Shown here in pieces: positions 55,717 through 64,000 of a DNA stretch of 64,000 bases; position 1 is the first letter of the stretch; the number at the start of each line of letters is the position of its first letter. This DNA comes from UBA4465 sp002292365 (GTDB lineage Bacteria > Bacteroidota > Bacteroidia > Cytophagales > Cyclobacteriaceae): assembly GCA_943788615.1 (NCBI GenBank), contig CALSQY010000004.1, forward strand, positions 62,001-126,000, in the 5' to 3' direction. A program made the position numbers and the translations under genes. The notes beneath the pieces were generated by a model, which was not told the origin of the DNA, ran no database searches, and saw only the letters and a program-made list of their open reading frames with translations.

Positions 55717-58293
55717 ATGGATGAAGATTTAAAAGAAGATGAGATTCACGAAGTACTTCCTGTCACAGGGATGTATGAAAATTGGTTTCTTGATTATGCT
55801 TCTTATGTAATTCTTGAAAGAGCGGTTCCTGCAATAGAGGATGGCTTAAAACCTGTGCAAAGAAGAATTTTGCATGCCATGAAAGAATTAGATGATGGTC
55901 GCTTCAATAAGGTGGCCAACATCATCGGGACGACTATGCAATTTCATCCTCACGGAGACGCCTCCATCGCAGATGCGATTGTAAACTTAGGCCAAAAGGA
56001 TTTATTGATTGAAATGCAAGGCAACTGGGGTGATGTACGTACTGGCGATGGTGCTGCAGCCTCTAGGTACATCGAGGCACGCTTGTCAAAGTTTGCCTTA
56101 GATGTTATTTTTAACGCGCAGACCACCAGTTGGCAATTGTCCTATGATGGGCGAAAAAAAGAACCAGTTACTTTTCCTGTCAAGTTTCCTTTGTTACTTT
56201 CTCAAGGAGTAGAGGGTATTGCCGTGGGGCTTTCAACCAAAATGTTACCACACAATTTTATAGAGTTGCTCAATGGCTGTATCAGTATTTTAAAAGGAAG
56301 ATCTGTAAAGTTATTCCCTGATTTCCAAACAGGAGGCAAAATAGATGTATCGGATTATAATGATGGCCAGAGAGGGGGCAAGGTCCGTGTGAGAGCGGTC
56401 ATAGAAGAGGATGACAGTAAGACTTTACTGATCAAAGAAATCCCTTATGGAACGACGACTTCATCACTGATTGACTCCATTGTTAAGGCCAATGATAAAG
56501 GGAAAATAAAAATCAAACAAGTCATTGATAATACTGCTGCTGAAATAGAAATTAAAATTATATTGGCCAGTGGCGTGTCCCCCAATATCACGATTGATGC
56601 TTTATATGCCTTTACTGATTGTGAGGTATCTATCTCACCCAATGCCTGTATCATTATCGCAGATAAGCCCCATTTTGTTGGGATCAAAGAAATCCTTAAA
56701 CACAGCGTGGATCAAACGGTAGATCTTTTGAAGCAGGAGTTAGAAATACGTAAAAATGAGCTCCTCGAAAAAATTTTATTTTCTTCTCTTGAAAAAATAT
56801 TTATTGAAAATAAGATCTACAGGGATATTGAAGAAGCTGAAACATGGGAAGCCGTACTTCAAGCTATTGATCAAGGTTTAACTCCCTTTAAATCGGAATT
56901 TTATCGCCAGATTACTGAGGAAGATTTGGTTCGTCTGACTGACATTAAAATCAAGAGAATATCAAAGTTTGATGCTTTTAAGGCAGATGAGATGATGAAT
57001 AAGCTTCAAAAGGAACTTAAGCAGACGCTTTACAATTTAGATCATTTGACTGAATTTACAATCTCATATTATCGGCGGTTACTCGAGAAATACGGTAAGA
57101 GAAAAGAACGAAAGACTGAAATCGCAAATTTTGATACCATTAAAGCAGCTTTTGTAGCAGCTAATAATGCCAAACTTTATGTAAACAAGCAGGAGGGTTT
57201 TATAGGGATGGGTCTTAAGAAAGAGGAATTCATCTCTGAATGTTCAGATATTGATGACGTCATTATTTTTAGAAAAGATGGGGTCTGTGTGGTTAGCCGA
57301 ATTCAGGATAAAGTTTTTGTGGGCAAAGACATCATCCATGTCGCTGTTTATAAGAAAGGGGACGACCGCATGGTTTACAATATGATTTATAAAGACGGAT
57401 CTTCAGGAAGATCTATGATTAAGCGATTCAATATATTGAGTGTGACCCGCGACAAGGAGTATCGTTTGGCTAAAGAAGCCAAAGGATCTGAGGTATTGTA
57501 TTTTACGGCTAATTGCAATGGAGAGGCAGAGATAGTTACCGTTAATTTGACTGCGGCGAGTACGGCTAGAAAGAAATTTTTTGATATTGATTTTGCAGAT
57601 TATGAAATCAAAGGTCGCTTGGCATCTGGAAATATGGTGACTAAGTATCCTGTTAGAAAGGTGCAACTGAAAACGGCAGGAGCGTCTACTTTGGGTGGAC
57701 TAGATATTTGGTATGATGAAGTAATTGGTCGTTTAAATACGGACGAGCGGGGTCTCCATTTAGGCAATTTCAAAGCAGAAGATTTGATCATTGTTTTTTA
57801 TTATGACGGTTATTATGAGTTGACCACATTTGAAATGAGTAATCGTTATGAATCCAAAAACATATGCCATTTGACTAAATTTATACCTGAGGGTATCATT
57901 ACAGGGATCTACCAGGAAGGTAGTACCAAAGCTTTTTTTATAAAAAGGTTTAAAATCGAGACTGCTAAAACACAAAAACCTTTTTTCTTCATCCCAGAGA
58001 CCAAAAATTCAAAATTGTATTTTGTCAGTGATGATGTAAACGTAGAAGTATCTGTGACGTATAGGCAGAAAAACAAAAAAGTGCAGAAAATTTTAAATTT
58101 GGATACTTTAATAGATGTTAAAGGCTGGAAAGCCTTGGGGAACAAATTCCTCTTACAAAATTTAGTCAAAATTGAAGCCGTTATCAATGAGGGTGAGCTT
58201 GAAAAACCTGAAAAGGAAGACATTGAATTATTAAAATCTTTTATTCAAGAAGAGGTAGAGCGTGAAGATAATCAAATAGGGCTATTTGATTAA
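55717..58293 (+). CDS. parC: DNA topoisomerase IV subunit A
   Basis: ParC is the DNA-cleaving subunit of topoisomerase IV. The 858-residue protein has the quinolone-pocket region HPHGDASIADAIVNL near residue 75 and the catalytic Tyr in AASRYIEARLSKFA near residue 115. The C-terminal half forms the family beta-pinwheel. The length and the paired parE 35 bases beyond the lipase-like gene support ParC over GyrA. The acidic tail (EREDNQIGLFD) is typical. Confidence 0.95.
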   Translation: MDEDLKEDEIHEVLPVTGMYENWFLDYASYVILERAVPAIEDGLKPVQRRILHAMKELDDGRFNKVANIIGTTMQFHPHGDASIADAIVNLGQKDLLIEMQGNWGDVRTGDGAAASRYIEARLSKFALDVIFNAQTTSWQLSYDGRKKEPVTFPVKFPLLLSQGVEGIAVGLSTKMLPHNFIELLNGCISILKGRSVKLFPDFQTGGKIDVSDYNDGQRGGKVRVRAVIEEDDSKTLLIKEIPYGTTTSSLIDSIVKANDKGKIKIKQVIDNTAAEIEIKIILASGVSPNITIDALYAFTDCEVSISPNACIIIADKPHFVGIKEILKHSVDQTVDLLKQELEIRKNELLEKILFSSLEKIFIENKIYRDIEEAETWEAVLQAIDQGLTPFKSEFYRQITEEDLVRLTDIKIKRISKFDAFKADEMMNKLQKELKQTLYNLDHLTEFTISYYRRLLEKYGKRKERKTEIANFDTIKAAFVAANNAKLYVNKQEGFIGMGLKKEEFISECSDIDDVIIFRKDGVCVVSRIQDKVFVGKDIIHVAVYKKGDDRMVYNMIYKDGSSGRSMIKRFNILSVTRDKEYRLAKEAKGSEVLYFTANCNGEAEIVTVNLTAASTARKKFFDIDFADYEIKGRLASGNMVTKYPVRKVQLKTAGASTLGGLDIWYDEVIGRLNTDERGLHLGNFKAEDLIIVFYYDGYYELTTFEMSNRYESKNICHLTKFIPEGIITGIYQEGSTKAFFIKRFKIETAKTQKPFFFIPETKNSKLYFVSDDVNVEVSVTYRQKNKKVQKILNLDTLIDVKGWKALGNKFLLQNLVKIEAVINEGELEKPEKEDIELLKSFIQEEVEREDNQIGLFD

Positions 58294-58366
58294 AACGATC
58301 AGCAAAGAGGCATCTAATTATAAATGCTTTAGCTTTGTTGGGAAATAACAAACACATTAACCGATT

Positions 58367-58999
58367 GTGAAAAAATGGTTTAAGCGGATGTTTATTTTTT
58401 TGGGATTTGGATTTTTTTCCATATTATCTCTCAATATTTGGATACTAGTTAGTACCTCAAAACAAATATTCAAAGAAGAGGTCTGGCCCCCTGCTCAAAG
58501 GGTGGGCTTAGTACTTGGTACTTCTCGATTTTCGGCCAAGGGGATCAAAAATGAATTCTTTGAAGAACGGATGAATGCTGCGGCCAAGCTTTTTGAGCTC
58601 GGAATTATAGGTCATATCTTGGTCAGTGGTGATAATAGGAGTGTATACTACAACGAGCCTATTGACATGCTTAACGCATTGAAGGAAAGAGGTATTCCTG
58701 AATCAGCAGTTACTTTAGATTATGCTGGATTGCGAACTTTAGATTCGGTAGTGCGTTGCGCACAGATATTTGGCCAATCAAATTTCATTATCATTACCCA
58801 AGAATTTCATTTGTATCGGGCGCTGTTTATAGCTAATTATTATGGATTAAAGGTTTATGGATTTTCACCAAAATCGGCTAGGGTATCGGTACCTACAAAA
58901 GTGAGGATGCGAGAAATGATCGCACGTGTTTTGGCAGTTTTAGATCTTTATATATGGAACAAAAAACCTGAAATTATGGGTAAATTAAGTCCCATCTGA
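58367..58999 (+). CDS. SanA-like DUF218 membrane protein
   Basis: GTG start at 58367. The 210-residue protein has an N-terminal helix (MFIFLGFGFFSILSLNIWIL) and a DUF218 domain: VLGTSRFSAKG near residue 49, NAAAKLFELGIIGHILVSGDN, LDYAGLRTLDSVVRC near 123 and ITQEFHLYRALFIA near 140. SanA-type proteins affect envelope permeability (vancomycin exclusion in E. coli). The role here is likely envelope maintenance (inference). Confidence 0.88.
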   Translation: MKKWFKRMFIFLGFGFFSILSLNIWILVSTSKQIFKEEVWPPAQRVGLVLGTSRFSAKGIKNEFFEERMNAAAKLFELGIIGHILVSGDNRSVYYNEPIDMLNALKERGIPESAVTLDYAGLRTLDSVVRCAQIFGQSNFIIITQEFHLYRALFIANYYGLKVYGFSPKSARVSVPTKVRMREMIARVLAVLDLYIWNKKPEIMGKLSPI

Positions 59000-59094
59000 A
59001 AAATGAAGTAAGAAAAAATAATTTTTTATTTAAAATTATTGATGGGTTATTTTTTGATGTATTTTCGTGTTGATAAAAAAGGAAAAACAATAAC

Positions 59095-59556
59095 ATGTTA
59101 AAGGAATTTGAAGAATTACGTGAGGATGAAATTGATTTGATGTTGAGTGTTCCTATTCTCGTCTCTGTTTTGATTGCCGGTGCAGATGGCAACATTGATC
59201 AGAAAGAGAAAAAAGAGGCTATTTTGTTGGCGTATACTAAACAGCAAAATGTGACCAAACAGTTAGCTGGCTATTATCAACTAGTCGGACAAAATTTCGA
59301 AGAAAAATTACTTACTTGTATTGCAAAAACATCAGATGATTTAGAAATAAGGAACGGTGATATTATCCAAGAGTTGAGAAAATTAAATTTGATTTTACCC
59401 AAACTGGATAAGCATTTTGCGATGAAATTTTATGATAGTATCGAAGATTGGGCCAAGCGAATCGCAGAGGCTTCTGGAGGTATTTTGGGTTATATGTCAG
59501 TGACGTATGAGGAAGCTAAATTATTAACCCTGAAAATGATTCGTTCTCCTCAATAA
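59095..59556 (+). CDS. TerB-like helical protein
   Basis: The 153-residue protein has VSVLIAGADGNIDQKEKKEAI near residues 24-44, the Asp-Gly-x-Ile-x3-E pattern of the TerB/COG2979-type helical fold, followed by further amphipathic helices. It has no membrane segment. TerB-like proteins are linked to tellurite or stress response, but single-gene copies have unknown function. It precedes the rhomboid gene by about 60 bases. Confidence 0.65.
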   Translation: MLKEFEELREDEIDLMLSVPILVSVLIAGADGNIDQKEKKEAILLAYTKQQNVTKQLAGYYQLVGQNFEEKLLTCIAKTSDDLEIRNGDIIQELRKLNLILPKLDKHFAMKFYDSIEDWAKRIAEASGGILGYMSVTYEEAKLLTLKMIRSPQ

Positions 59557-59617
59557 AATAGAAATTATTTTTTTCATATCAAACTTAGAAGGTTTATGCT
59601 TAACGTGATTAAACTAT

Positions 59618-60175
59618 ATGCATCCTGCAGCTAGATCTTCCGTTCTTAGGCCCTTCAGATTTCTCCTGCTAATGTGGCTTTTTTTTTCGGTAAGTTTCTT
59701 TTTTAATATTGACCTCGGCTTTTTGGGTATTTTACCCAGGAGTTATTTTGGTACTATTGGAATATTTACGAGTCCATTGGTTCATGGAAATTTGAATCAT
59801 ATATCCTCCAACTCAGTACCCGTCTTATTTTTGGGGACGATTCTTTACTTTTTTTATCCGAATATTGCTAATAGGATATTTCTCCAATGCTATTTCTTTA
59901 CCAATATCTTAGTTTGGTTTTTTGGAAGAACCTTTCTTCATATTGGCGCAAGTGGTTTGATTTATGGATTAGCTTTTTTTTTAATTTCCATTGGTTTTTT
60001 TGATGGTAAATTTAGAGCACTGATTGTTTCTATCACGGTTCTGGCTGTTTATGGTAGTTTGGTTTATACTGTTTTTGATTTGAATCAAGCGGTTAGTTGG
60101 GAATCTCATTTATTTGGGGCTTTGGTTGGGGTAATATCTGCTTACAGCATTAAGAAGTACGGACATTTAGCCTAG
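59618..60175 (+). CDS. Rhomboid intramembrane serine protease
   Basis: The 185-residue protein has six membrane helices, with HGNLNHISSNSVPVLFL in helix 2, the nucleophile motif HIGASGLIYGL near residue 112 and the catalytic His in SWESHLFGALVG near residue 163. The Ser/His dyad and the H-x3-N helix-2 element are intact, so it is probably active. It cleaves membrane protein substrates. It has no cytosolic extra domain. Confidence 0.92.
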   Translation: MHPAARSSVLRPFRFLLLMWLFFSVSFFFNIDLGFLGILPRSYFGTIGIFTSPLVHGNLNHISSNSVPVLFLGTILYFFYPNIANRIFLQCYFFTNILVWFFGRTFLHIGASGLIYGLAFFLISIGFFDGKFRALIVSITVLAVYGSLVYTVFDLNQAVSWESHLFGALVGVISAYSIKKYGHLA

Positions 60176-60363
60176 CGGTAGATATAGTTTTTTAGTCAAG
60201 AATAAAAGATCGTTGGATAGATCAATGATCCATTTCCATCCATACCCCATTTAGTCCGTCAGGATTACGATTTACGAGTGGTTTAATACTATTATTGTAT
60301 TTTCCATTTCAACTTGTTCGATATTGATTTCTAGACGATAGATTCATTAACTGGATGTAGTGG

Positions 60364-60815
60364 CTAACGTCTTTTTTCATGGTATTCTATGGCGGTCATA
60401 TCATATTGTACGCGAAAACATCGGATAAATGTGTGATGAGAATTGAATCCGGATTTTTCGTAAATCAATTACATGGTATTTTTATTTAGATCACCCCGGT
60501 CTAATCGTCTTTCAGCATCTAGTAATTGATAATGATTACAAAAATCTTTAAAATTGTCGAATCTATTTTCATTCAAAACAATTCCAATCTCAGCTGGAAT
60601 GTGGTTACCTTTTAAGCTTAACTCTGAAATTTTCAGATCTTTTTTTCGATAGAGATGACCATTTTCAATAGCTTTTTTTCAGTTTTTGATACAATTCTTC
60701 TATTTCTTGATTGATTTCAATAGCGAGCTTTTGAGAGCGTTGATTAAACCTTGGAGGTACGGGTACTAAAGTAATTGGATACCGGTATAAGTAAAAAAAG
60801 GATCTTTCAAAGAGA
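60364..60815 (-). pseudogene. Remnant AraC-family transcriptional regulator
   Basis: No intact ORF fills 60176-60837. On the minus strand a broken frame reads RYPITLVPVPPRFNQR and IEINQEIEELYQKL. One extra A is in the way before IENGHLYRKKDLKISEL, then come NENRFDNFKDF and LLDAERRLDRG, an in-frame TAA, and the AraC C-terminal helix-turn-helix signature EKSGFNSHHTFIRCFR...DMTAIEYHEKRR. The sensor domain upstream is missing. It abuts the menE stop by about 20 bases. One nonsense codon, one indel and a 5' truncation indicate real decay. Confidence 0.6.
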
Positions 60816-60837
60816 GAACTTATCGTTAGTTAAAAAC

Positions 60838-61896
60838 TTAAAATGGTCTTAATTTTCCAATGAGTTTCTGCGTAGCTTTTCTATCTATTTTTCCGTTTTT
60901 GGTATATATGAATTTTTTTATATTCAATGTTTTTTTTGGCTTCTCGTAAGGGTGCAGTGAGGAATAATCGAAGGTAGGAATCAGTGCCCCCTCTAATAGA
61001 AGTACCACCTTTTGTCCCAATACTTCATCGGGTAGGAAGGTAATCATCAAGGATTGATTGGTTTGTTTGTTGAGGTGATGTTCTATGTTCTCAGGATGAA
61101 CCTTTAATCCACCCGAATTGATGACATAATCTTGACGACCCAACCATTTAAATGTATTTTCATCAATCAATTCGACGATATCTTGAGTTTGTAGCCATTG
61201 ATTTTTGGTGATTAAACCTTTAATTTTAAGACAAGAGGAATTATTTTTTGAAATCTTTAAATGTCCTATTCTTTTAAAAATAGGGGAGCCCAAGCGTTTC
61301 ACTGCGATGTGCGAAGCCGTCTCGGTCATGCCGTAGGTGGTGTATATGTTAGCAATTATTAAGGGGTCTGCTGCAATTTTTTCCTCTAGTTGGGGATCCA
61401 GCATTGCGCCACCGATTAAGAGGTGATTAAAATTATTTAGATGACTTTTTAAATCCTTGTAGAGTTTATTTAGCTGTAAAGGCACCATAGACACAAGATC
61501 ATACTTTGTATGATCTAAATCTAATATCCTTTGAGGAGTTAAGACATCGAGCTGACCTTGGTTGACAAAAGCTCTTACGATCTGCATGGCCCCACCTATG
61601 AATTGTGGATGAATACACAGCAAGAAGCGAGCATCAGGTTTTATGGAAAAATAGGACAAGGTCGTTTTGGCACTCTGTATCAATTGATCTTTGCTCAAGG
61701 TTATTTTCTTGGGTGTCCCAGTTGATCCTGAAGATTGAAATGAAAAATCAGTTAGACCTTCTTGTAAATCATCGGCCATTTTTAGGATCCACAGCTCTTC
61801 TGAGGTCAAGGAGGTATGGAAATTACTGTTAGTCAAAAATGGTTTAAAATCATTTTTATGTAGTATTAAAGAAAGGCGTTTAAAGTGAATGCGCAA
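60838..61896 (-). CDS. menE: o-succinylbenzoate-CoA ligase
   Basis: MenE activates o-succinylbenzoate with ATP and CoA in menaquinone synthesis. The 352-residue ANL-family enzyme has the P-loop SSGSTGTPKKITLS near residue 54, YTTYGMTETASHIA near 187, WLGRQDYVINSGGLKVHP near 251 and the C-terminal catalytic Lys in YTKNGKIDRKA. Bacteroidota MenE is short like this. It lies with menB and menD on the same strand, separated from menB by the opposite-strand FecR-like gene. Confidence 0.9.
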   Translation of the reverse strand: MRIHFKRLSLILHKNDFKPFLTNSNFHTSLTSEELWILKMADDLQEGLTDFSFQSSGSTGTPKKITLSKDQLIQSAKTTLSYFSIKPDARFLLCIHPQFIGGAMQIVRAFVNQGQLDVLTPQRILDLDHTKYDLVSMVPLQLNKLYKDLKSHLNNFNHLLIGGAMLDPQLEEKIAADPLIIANIYTTYGMTETASHIAVKRLGSPIFKRIGHLKISKNNSSCLKIKGLITKNQWLQTQDIVELIDENTFKWLGRQDYVINSGGLKVHPENIEHHLNKQTNQSLMITFLPDEVLGQKVVLLLEGALIPTFDYSSLHPYEKPKKTLNIKKFIYTKNGKIDRKATQKLIGKLRPF

Positions 61897-62059
61897 TTTT
61901 TTTGATTGTATCTGATAAGTATTATGCCATAAATTTAGCTAATTATCATTTCTTGTTAGTGATTTGCCAACTTATGATTTATCAGCTTCTCTGATATAGA
62001 ATTGGGTTTTAAAAAAAAGTATTCACATCTTTGCAATCCCATTGAATGGGACGGAAAAT

Positions 62060-62845
62060 ATGAGATTTGGAAGCCATCTGACCTTAGATATTACAAGAAA
62101 AAAAATGTTGACGCATTTAAAAAAAATAACCAAAACAACTTATGTATTAATGGCACTTTTTTTGGTCATGATACTTATCTTAGTTTATCGGAATGGATTA
62201 TCAGGAACCGAAACCGGCCTAACTACACCCGTCACTTTAACGCCCAAGACAACGACGAAATTATATAAGTCATCACAATTGACTCCTCAACAAGTTGCAC
62301 CGAATCAGCAAAAGTATATGATGGAGGGATTGGTTTATTTTGAAGCCCAAGAAACAGAAAATAGGCCACTGGTTGTGGTGACTGATTTGGCCGAGATAAC
62401 CGCTATAAATGCTATTTTTACCCTTGAAAGTAATGCCAAGGAGACAAATCTAACGGTAGCTGAAGGCTTGGTGAAAATCACACAAAATAGAGATAATTAC
62501 AAAGGAAATCGCACCTCTTTGAACATCAAACCGGGCCAAATTGGTCGCATCAAAGCCAATACGCGTGGGGTCATTAAAACGGTCAATAAGGATCCTAACT
62601 TTCTAGCATGGGCTAATCAAACCTTATTCTTTCAAAATACTCCACTGAGTGAAGTGGCTTCAGTGATGGAGCGGGTCTATGGTTATCAAGTCAAATTTAT
62701 AGACAAAACAGCTTCCCAATGTCGCCTAAGTCGCAGTTATGAAGAGCAGACTCCCAAAGAAATTGCTGCAGCCATTGCCGAGGTATTTGGTTTTGATTAT
62801 CAAATAGAGGATCAAACCATTACGTTTGCCGGATCTTGTTTATAA
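62060..62845 (+). CDS. FecR-like anti-sigma domain protein with DUF4974 C-terminus
   Basis: The 261-residue protein has a short N-terminus, one membrane helix (TTYVLMALFLVMILILVYRN, about residues 29-48) and a FecR domain rich in beta strands (ATG 62060 chosen; 62105 is possible). The C-terminal domain (NTPLSEVASVMERVYGYQVKF) resembles DUF4974. FecR proteins sense outer-membrane transporter status and control an ECF sigma factor. No sigma factor, transporter or DUF4880-type N-terminal anti-sigma domain is present, so it may be a solitary relative. It sits on the strand opposite menB and menE. Confidence 0.75.
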   Translation: MRFGSHLTLDITRKKMLTHLKKITKTTYVLMALFLVMILILVYRNGLSGTETGLTTPVTLTPKTTTKLYKSSQLTPQQVAPNQQKYMMEGLVYFEAQETENRPLVVVTDLAEITAINAIFTLESNAKETNLTVAEGLVKITQNRDNYKGNRTSLNIKPGQIGRIKANTRGVIKTVNKDPNFLAWANQTLFFQNTPLSEVASVMERVYGYQVKFIDKTASQCRLSRSYEEQTPKEIAAAIAEVFGFDYQIEDQTITFAGSCL

Positions 62846-62848
62846 AGA

Positions 62849-63676
62849 TCAGGGAAACTTCGGAAATTTCTTGAAATCAGGAGCCCGTTTTTCTAAAAAA
62901 GCATTCTTGCCTTCTTGCGCCTCTTCCATCATATAATACATGAGAGTCGCATCTCCTGCAAATTCCATCAAACCTCTTTGACCATCCAGCTCAGCATTAA
63001 GTCCGCGTTTGATCATCCGTATGGCCATGGGGCTTCGTTGCATAATGGTCTGGCACCACTGCACGGTGATGGCCTCTAACTCTTCCAATGGCACTACTTT
63101 ATTGACCATGCCCATAGTCTCAGCTTCCGCTGCTGTGTATTGTTCACAGAGAAACCAGATTTCACGGGCCTTTTTTTGACCTACATGTCGCGCTAGGTAA
63201 GAGGATCCAAATCCACCGTCAAAGCTCCCGACCTTGGGGCCCGTCTGTCCAAATTTAGCATGGTCAGCTGCAATGGTTAAATCGCAGACTACATGCAAGA
63301 CATGTCCACCACCAATGGCGTAGCCATTGACCATGGCGATCACCGGTTTGGGTATTTCACGAATTTTTTTGTGTAAATCCAGCACATTTAATCGTGGGAC
63401 ACCATTTTCACTGATGTAACCCCCCACACCTTTGACATTTTGGTCCCCACCCGAACAAAAGGCCTTATCTCCAATGCCCGTAAAGACCACCACGCCCACA
63501 TCTTGTCGTTCTCGAGCGATGTCCATAGCGTCCATCATCTCTATATTGGTTTCGGGTCTAAAGGCATTGTATACCTCGGGTCGATTGATGGTAATTTTAG
63601 CAATGCCATCAAAGAAATCAAACTTGATGTCTTCGTAGGACTTGATGGAGGTCCACTTAAATGAATGGGTAGTCAT
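62849..63676 (-). CDS. menB: 1,4-dihydroxy-2-naphthoyl-CoA synthase
   Basis: MenB (crotonase family) closes the naphthoquinone ring in menaquinone synthesis. The 275-residue protein has FTGIGDKAFCSGGDQ near residue 65, VNGYAIGGGHVLHVVCDLTIAADHAKFGQTGP near 115-145 and GSFDGGFGSSYLARHVGQKKA near 148. These are MenB-specific stretches that distinguish it from other crotonases. Its start overlaps the menD stop by 20 bases, and the stop is 3 bases from the FecR-like stop. Confidence 0.95.
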   Translation of the reverse strand: MTTHSFKWTSIKSYEDIKFDFFDGIAKITINRPEVYNAFRPETNIEMMDAMDIARERQDVGVVVFTGIGDKAFCSGGDQNVKGVGGYISENGVPRLNVLDLHKKIREIPKPVIAMVNGYAIGGGHVLHVVCDLTIAADHAKFGQTGPKVGSFDGGFGSSYLARHVGQKKAREIWFLCEQYTAAEAETMGMVNKVVPLEELEAITVQWCQTIMQRSPMAIRMIKRGLNAELDGQRGLMEFAGDATLMYYMMEEAQEGKNAFLEKRAPDFKKFPKFP

Positions 63677-64000
63677 AAATGATTTTTTTTAATGCTTGAA
63701 AAACTTGTTTATTTATGGGGTGTTGAGTCTGAATCTCCAACAATTTTCCTTTGTTAGAAGGTTCAAAAAAATGGATCAATATTGCATTTAATTCTGATGA
63801 ATTTATACATTTTTCGTAGTCAAAACCTAAGTCCAAGGCGCTATGGCTTAGGTCTTTTTGATGTGGGGTCGTCAAAAATTTATCTTTTTCTGCTGGATCC
63901 AAGGCTTCGGGACCTGGGATCAAGTCAAAGATGCCACCACCAAAATTATTAAATACGACGATTCTCATATGGGATAAATCCTCATTATGAAAAAAAGCAT
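63657..64000 (-). CDS. menD: 2-succinyl-5-enolpyruvyl-6-hydroxy-3-cyclohexene-1-carboxylate synthase, C-terminal part
   Basis: The minus frame runs open through the window edge; the first visible residues are AFFHNEDLSH, part of the thiamine-diphosphate-binding motif, followed by MRIVVFNNFGGGIFDLIPGP. About 114 C-terminal residues are visible. MenD uses ThDP to join 2-oxoglutarate with isochorismate in menaquinone synthesis. The ATG at 63968 is internal and not the gene start. It overlaps menB by 20 bases, a tight men operon. Confidence 0.88.
   Translation of the reverse strand, partial: AFFHNEDLSHMRIVVFNNFGGGIFDLIPGPEALDPAEKDKFLTTPHQKDLSHSALDLGFDYEKCINSSELNAILIHFFEPSNKGKLLEIQTQHPINKQVFQALKKIIYDYPFI

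Noticed and set aside
62002..62268. 88-codon ORF overlapping the FecR-like gene
   Set aside because: The other frame carries the membrane helix and FecR/DUF4974 domains; this one has no motif and is low complexity.
1..64000. CRISPR arrays, transposases, phage genes or rRNA
   Set aside because: No regular spacer-repeat pattern, transposase motif or rRNA-like sequence was seen on either strand.

Overview
This window is chromosomal DNA from a member of the Bacteroidota, most likely a marine Cytophagales-type bacterium. The evidence is low-GC coding sequence, no Shine-Dalgarno sites, a TTG-N20-TANNTTTG promoter in front of the tRNA, a full ebo cluster, Bacteroidota-only families (Porin_10-like barrel, DUF6150 repeat protein, DUF4280 PAAR-like protein, FecR/DUF4974 protein, the secreted protein usually mislabelled asparagine synthetase B), a menaquinone (menD-menB-menE) locus and paired parE/parC genes. 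No phage, insertion sequence, CRISPR array or rRNA gene was seen. Genus cannot be decided from sequence reading alone.

Layout. 1-4873 (minus strand) is the ebo operon, eboA-B-C-D-E, cut by the window edge in eboE. Upstream of it, on the same strand, lie a periplasmic sugar-isomerase-like protein and a lipoprotein cyclophilin. 6.6-15.6 kb is housekeeping: tRNA-Asp, accA, an acyltransferase, nif3 with a zinc-ribbon coiled-coil protein, lpxK and an outer-membrane barrel, mixed with broken genes (VanZ, patatin). 16-21 kb is an accessory stretch: two tandem secreted paralogues of unknown function, a small DUF285 surface lipoprotein, a DsrE-like lipoprotein, a remnant epimerase, small orphan ORFs and a CDGSH-like fragment. 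21.2-36.5 kb holds miaE, an orphan MacB-type permease, oligopeptidase B, azurin, 3-hydroxyacyl-CoA dehydrogenase, class II aldolase, an SLC45-type sugar transporter, a YbjT/DUF2867 protein, an orphan PAAR-like protein and a penicillin-acylase-type hydrolase. 36.6-44.4 kb has a giant PQQ-dehydrogenase-like/HEAT/cytochrome c lipoprotein, a Gfo/Idh/MocA oxidoreductase, a ruined PmoA/DUF6807 gene, a dipeptide epimerase and heme A synthase. 45.5-49.9 kb has a CvfB-like S1 protein and a DEAD helicase / PIF1-like helicase / YwbE operon. 52.5-58.3 kb encodes topoisomerase IV (parE, parC) with a secreted lipase-like lipoprotein between them. 58.4-64 kb ends with SanA-like, TerB-like and rhomboid proteins, an AraC remnant, menE, a FecR-like protein, menB and the 3' part of menD.

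A pervasive feature is reading-frame breakage. At least fourteen genes carry one or more frameshifts, many of them single-base changes in short G, A or T runs, and they include accA and the class II aldolase gene, which a living cell of this kind should need. Gene lengths become family-typical once one base is removed (or, in a few cases, added). The simplest reading is uncorrected indel error in the assembly. A few loci (patatin, the 19.3-kb epimerase, PmoA, AraC) are too damaged for that alone and look like true pseudogenes. Coordinates of broken genes are given as the whole reconstructed span.

No clearly new multi-gene system was found. The most interesting items are the ebo cluster with its co-oriented upstream pair, the tandem secreted paralogues with a shared 5' leader, the orphan DUF4280 protein, the DUF6150 tandem-repeat protein and the FecR-like regulator lodged in the menaquinone locus.
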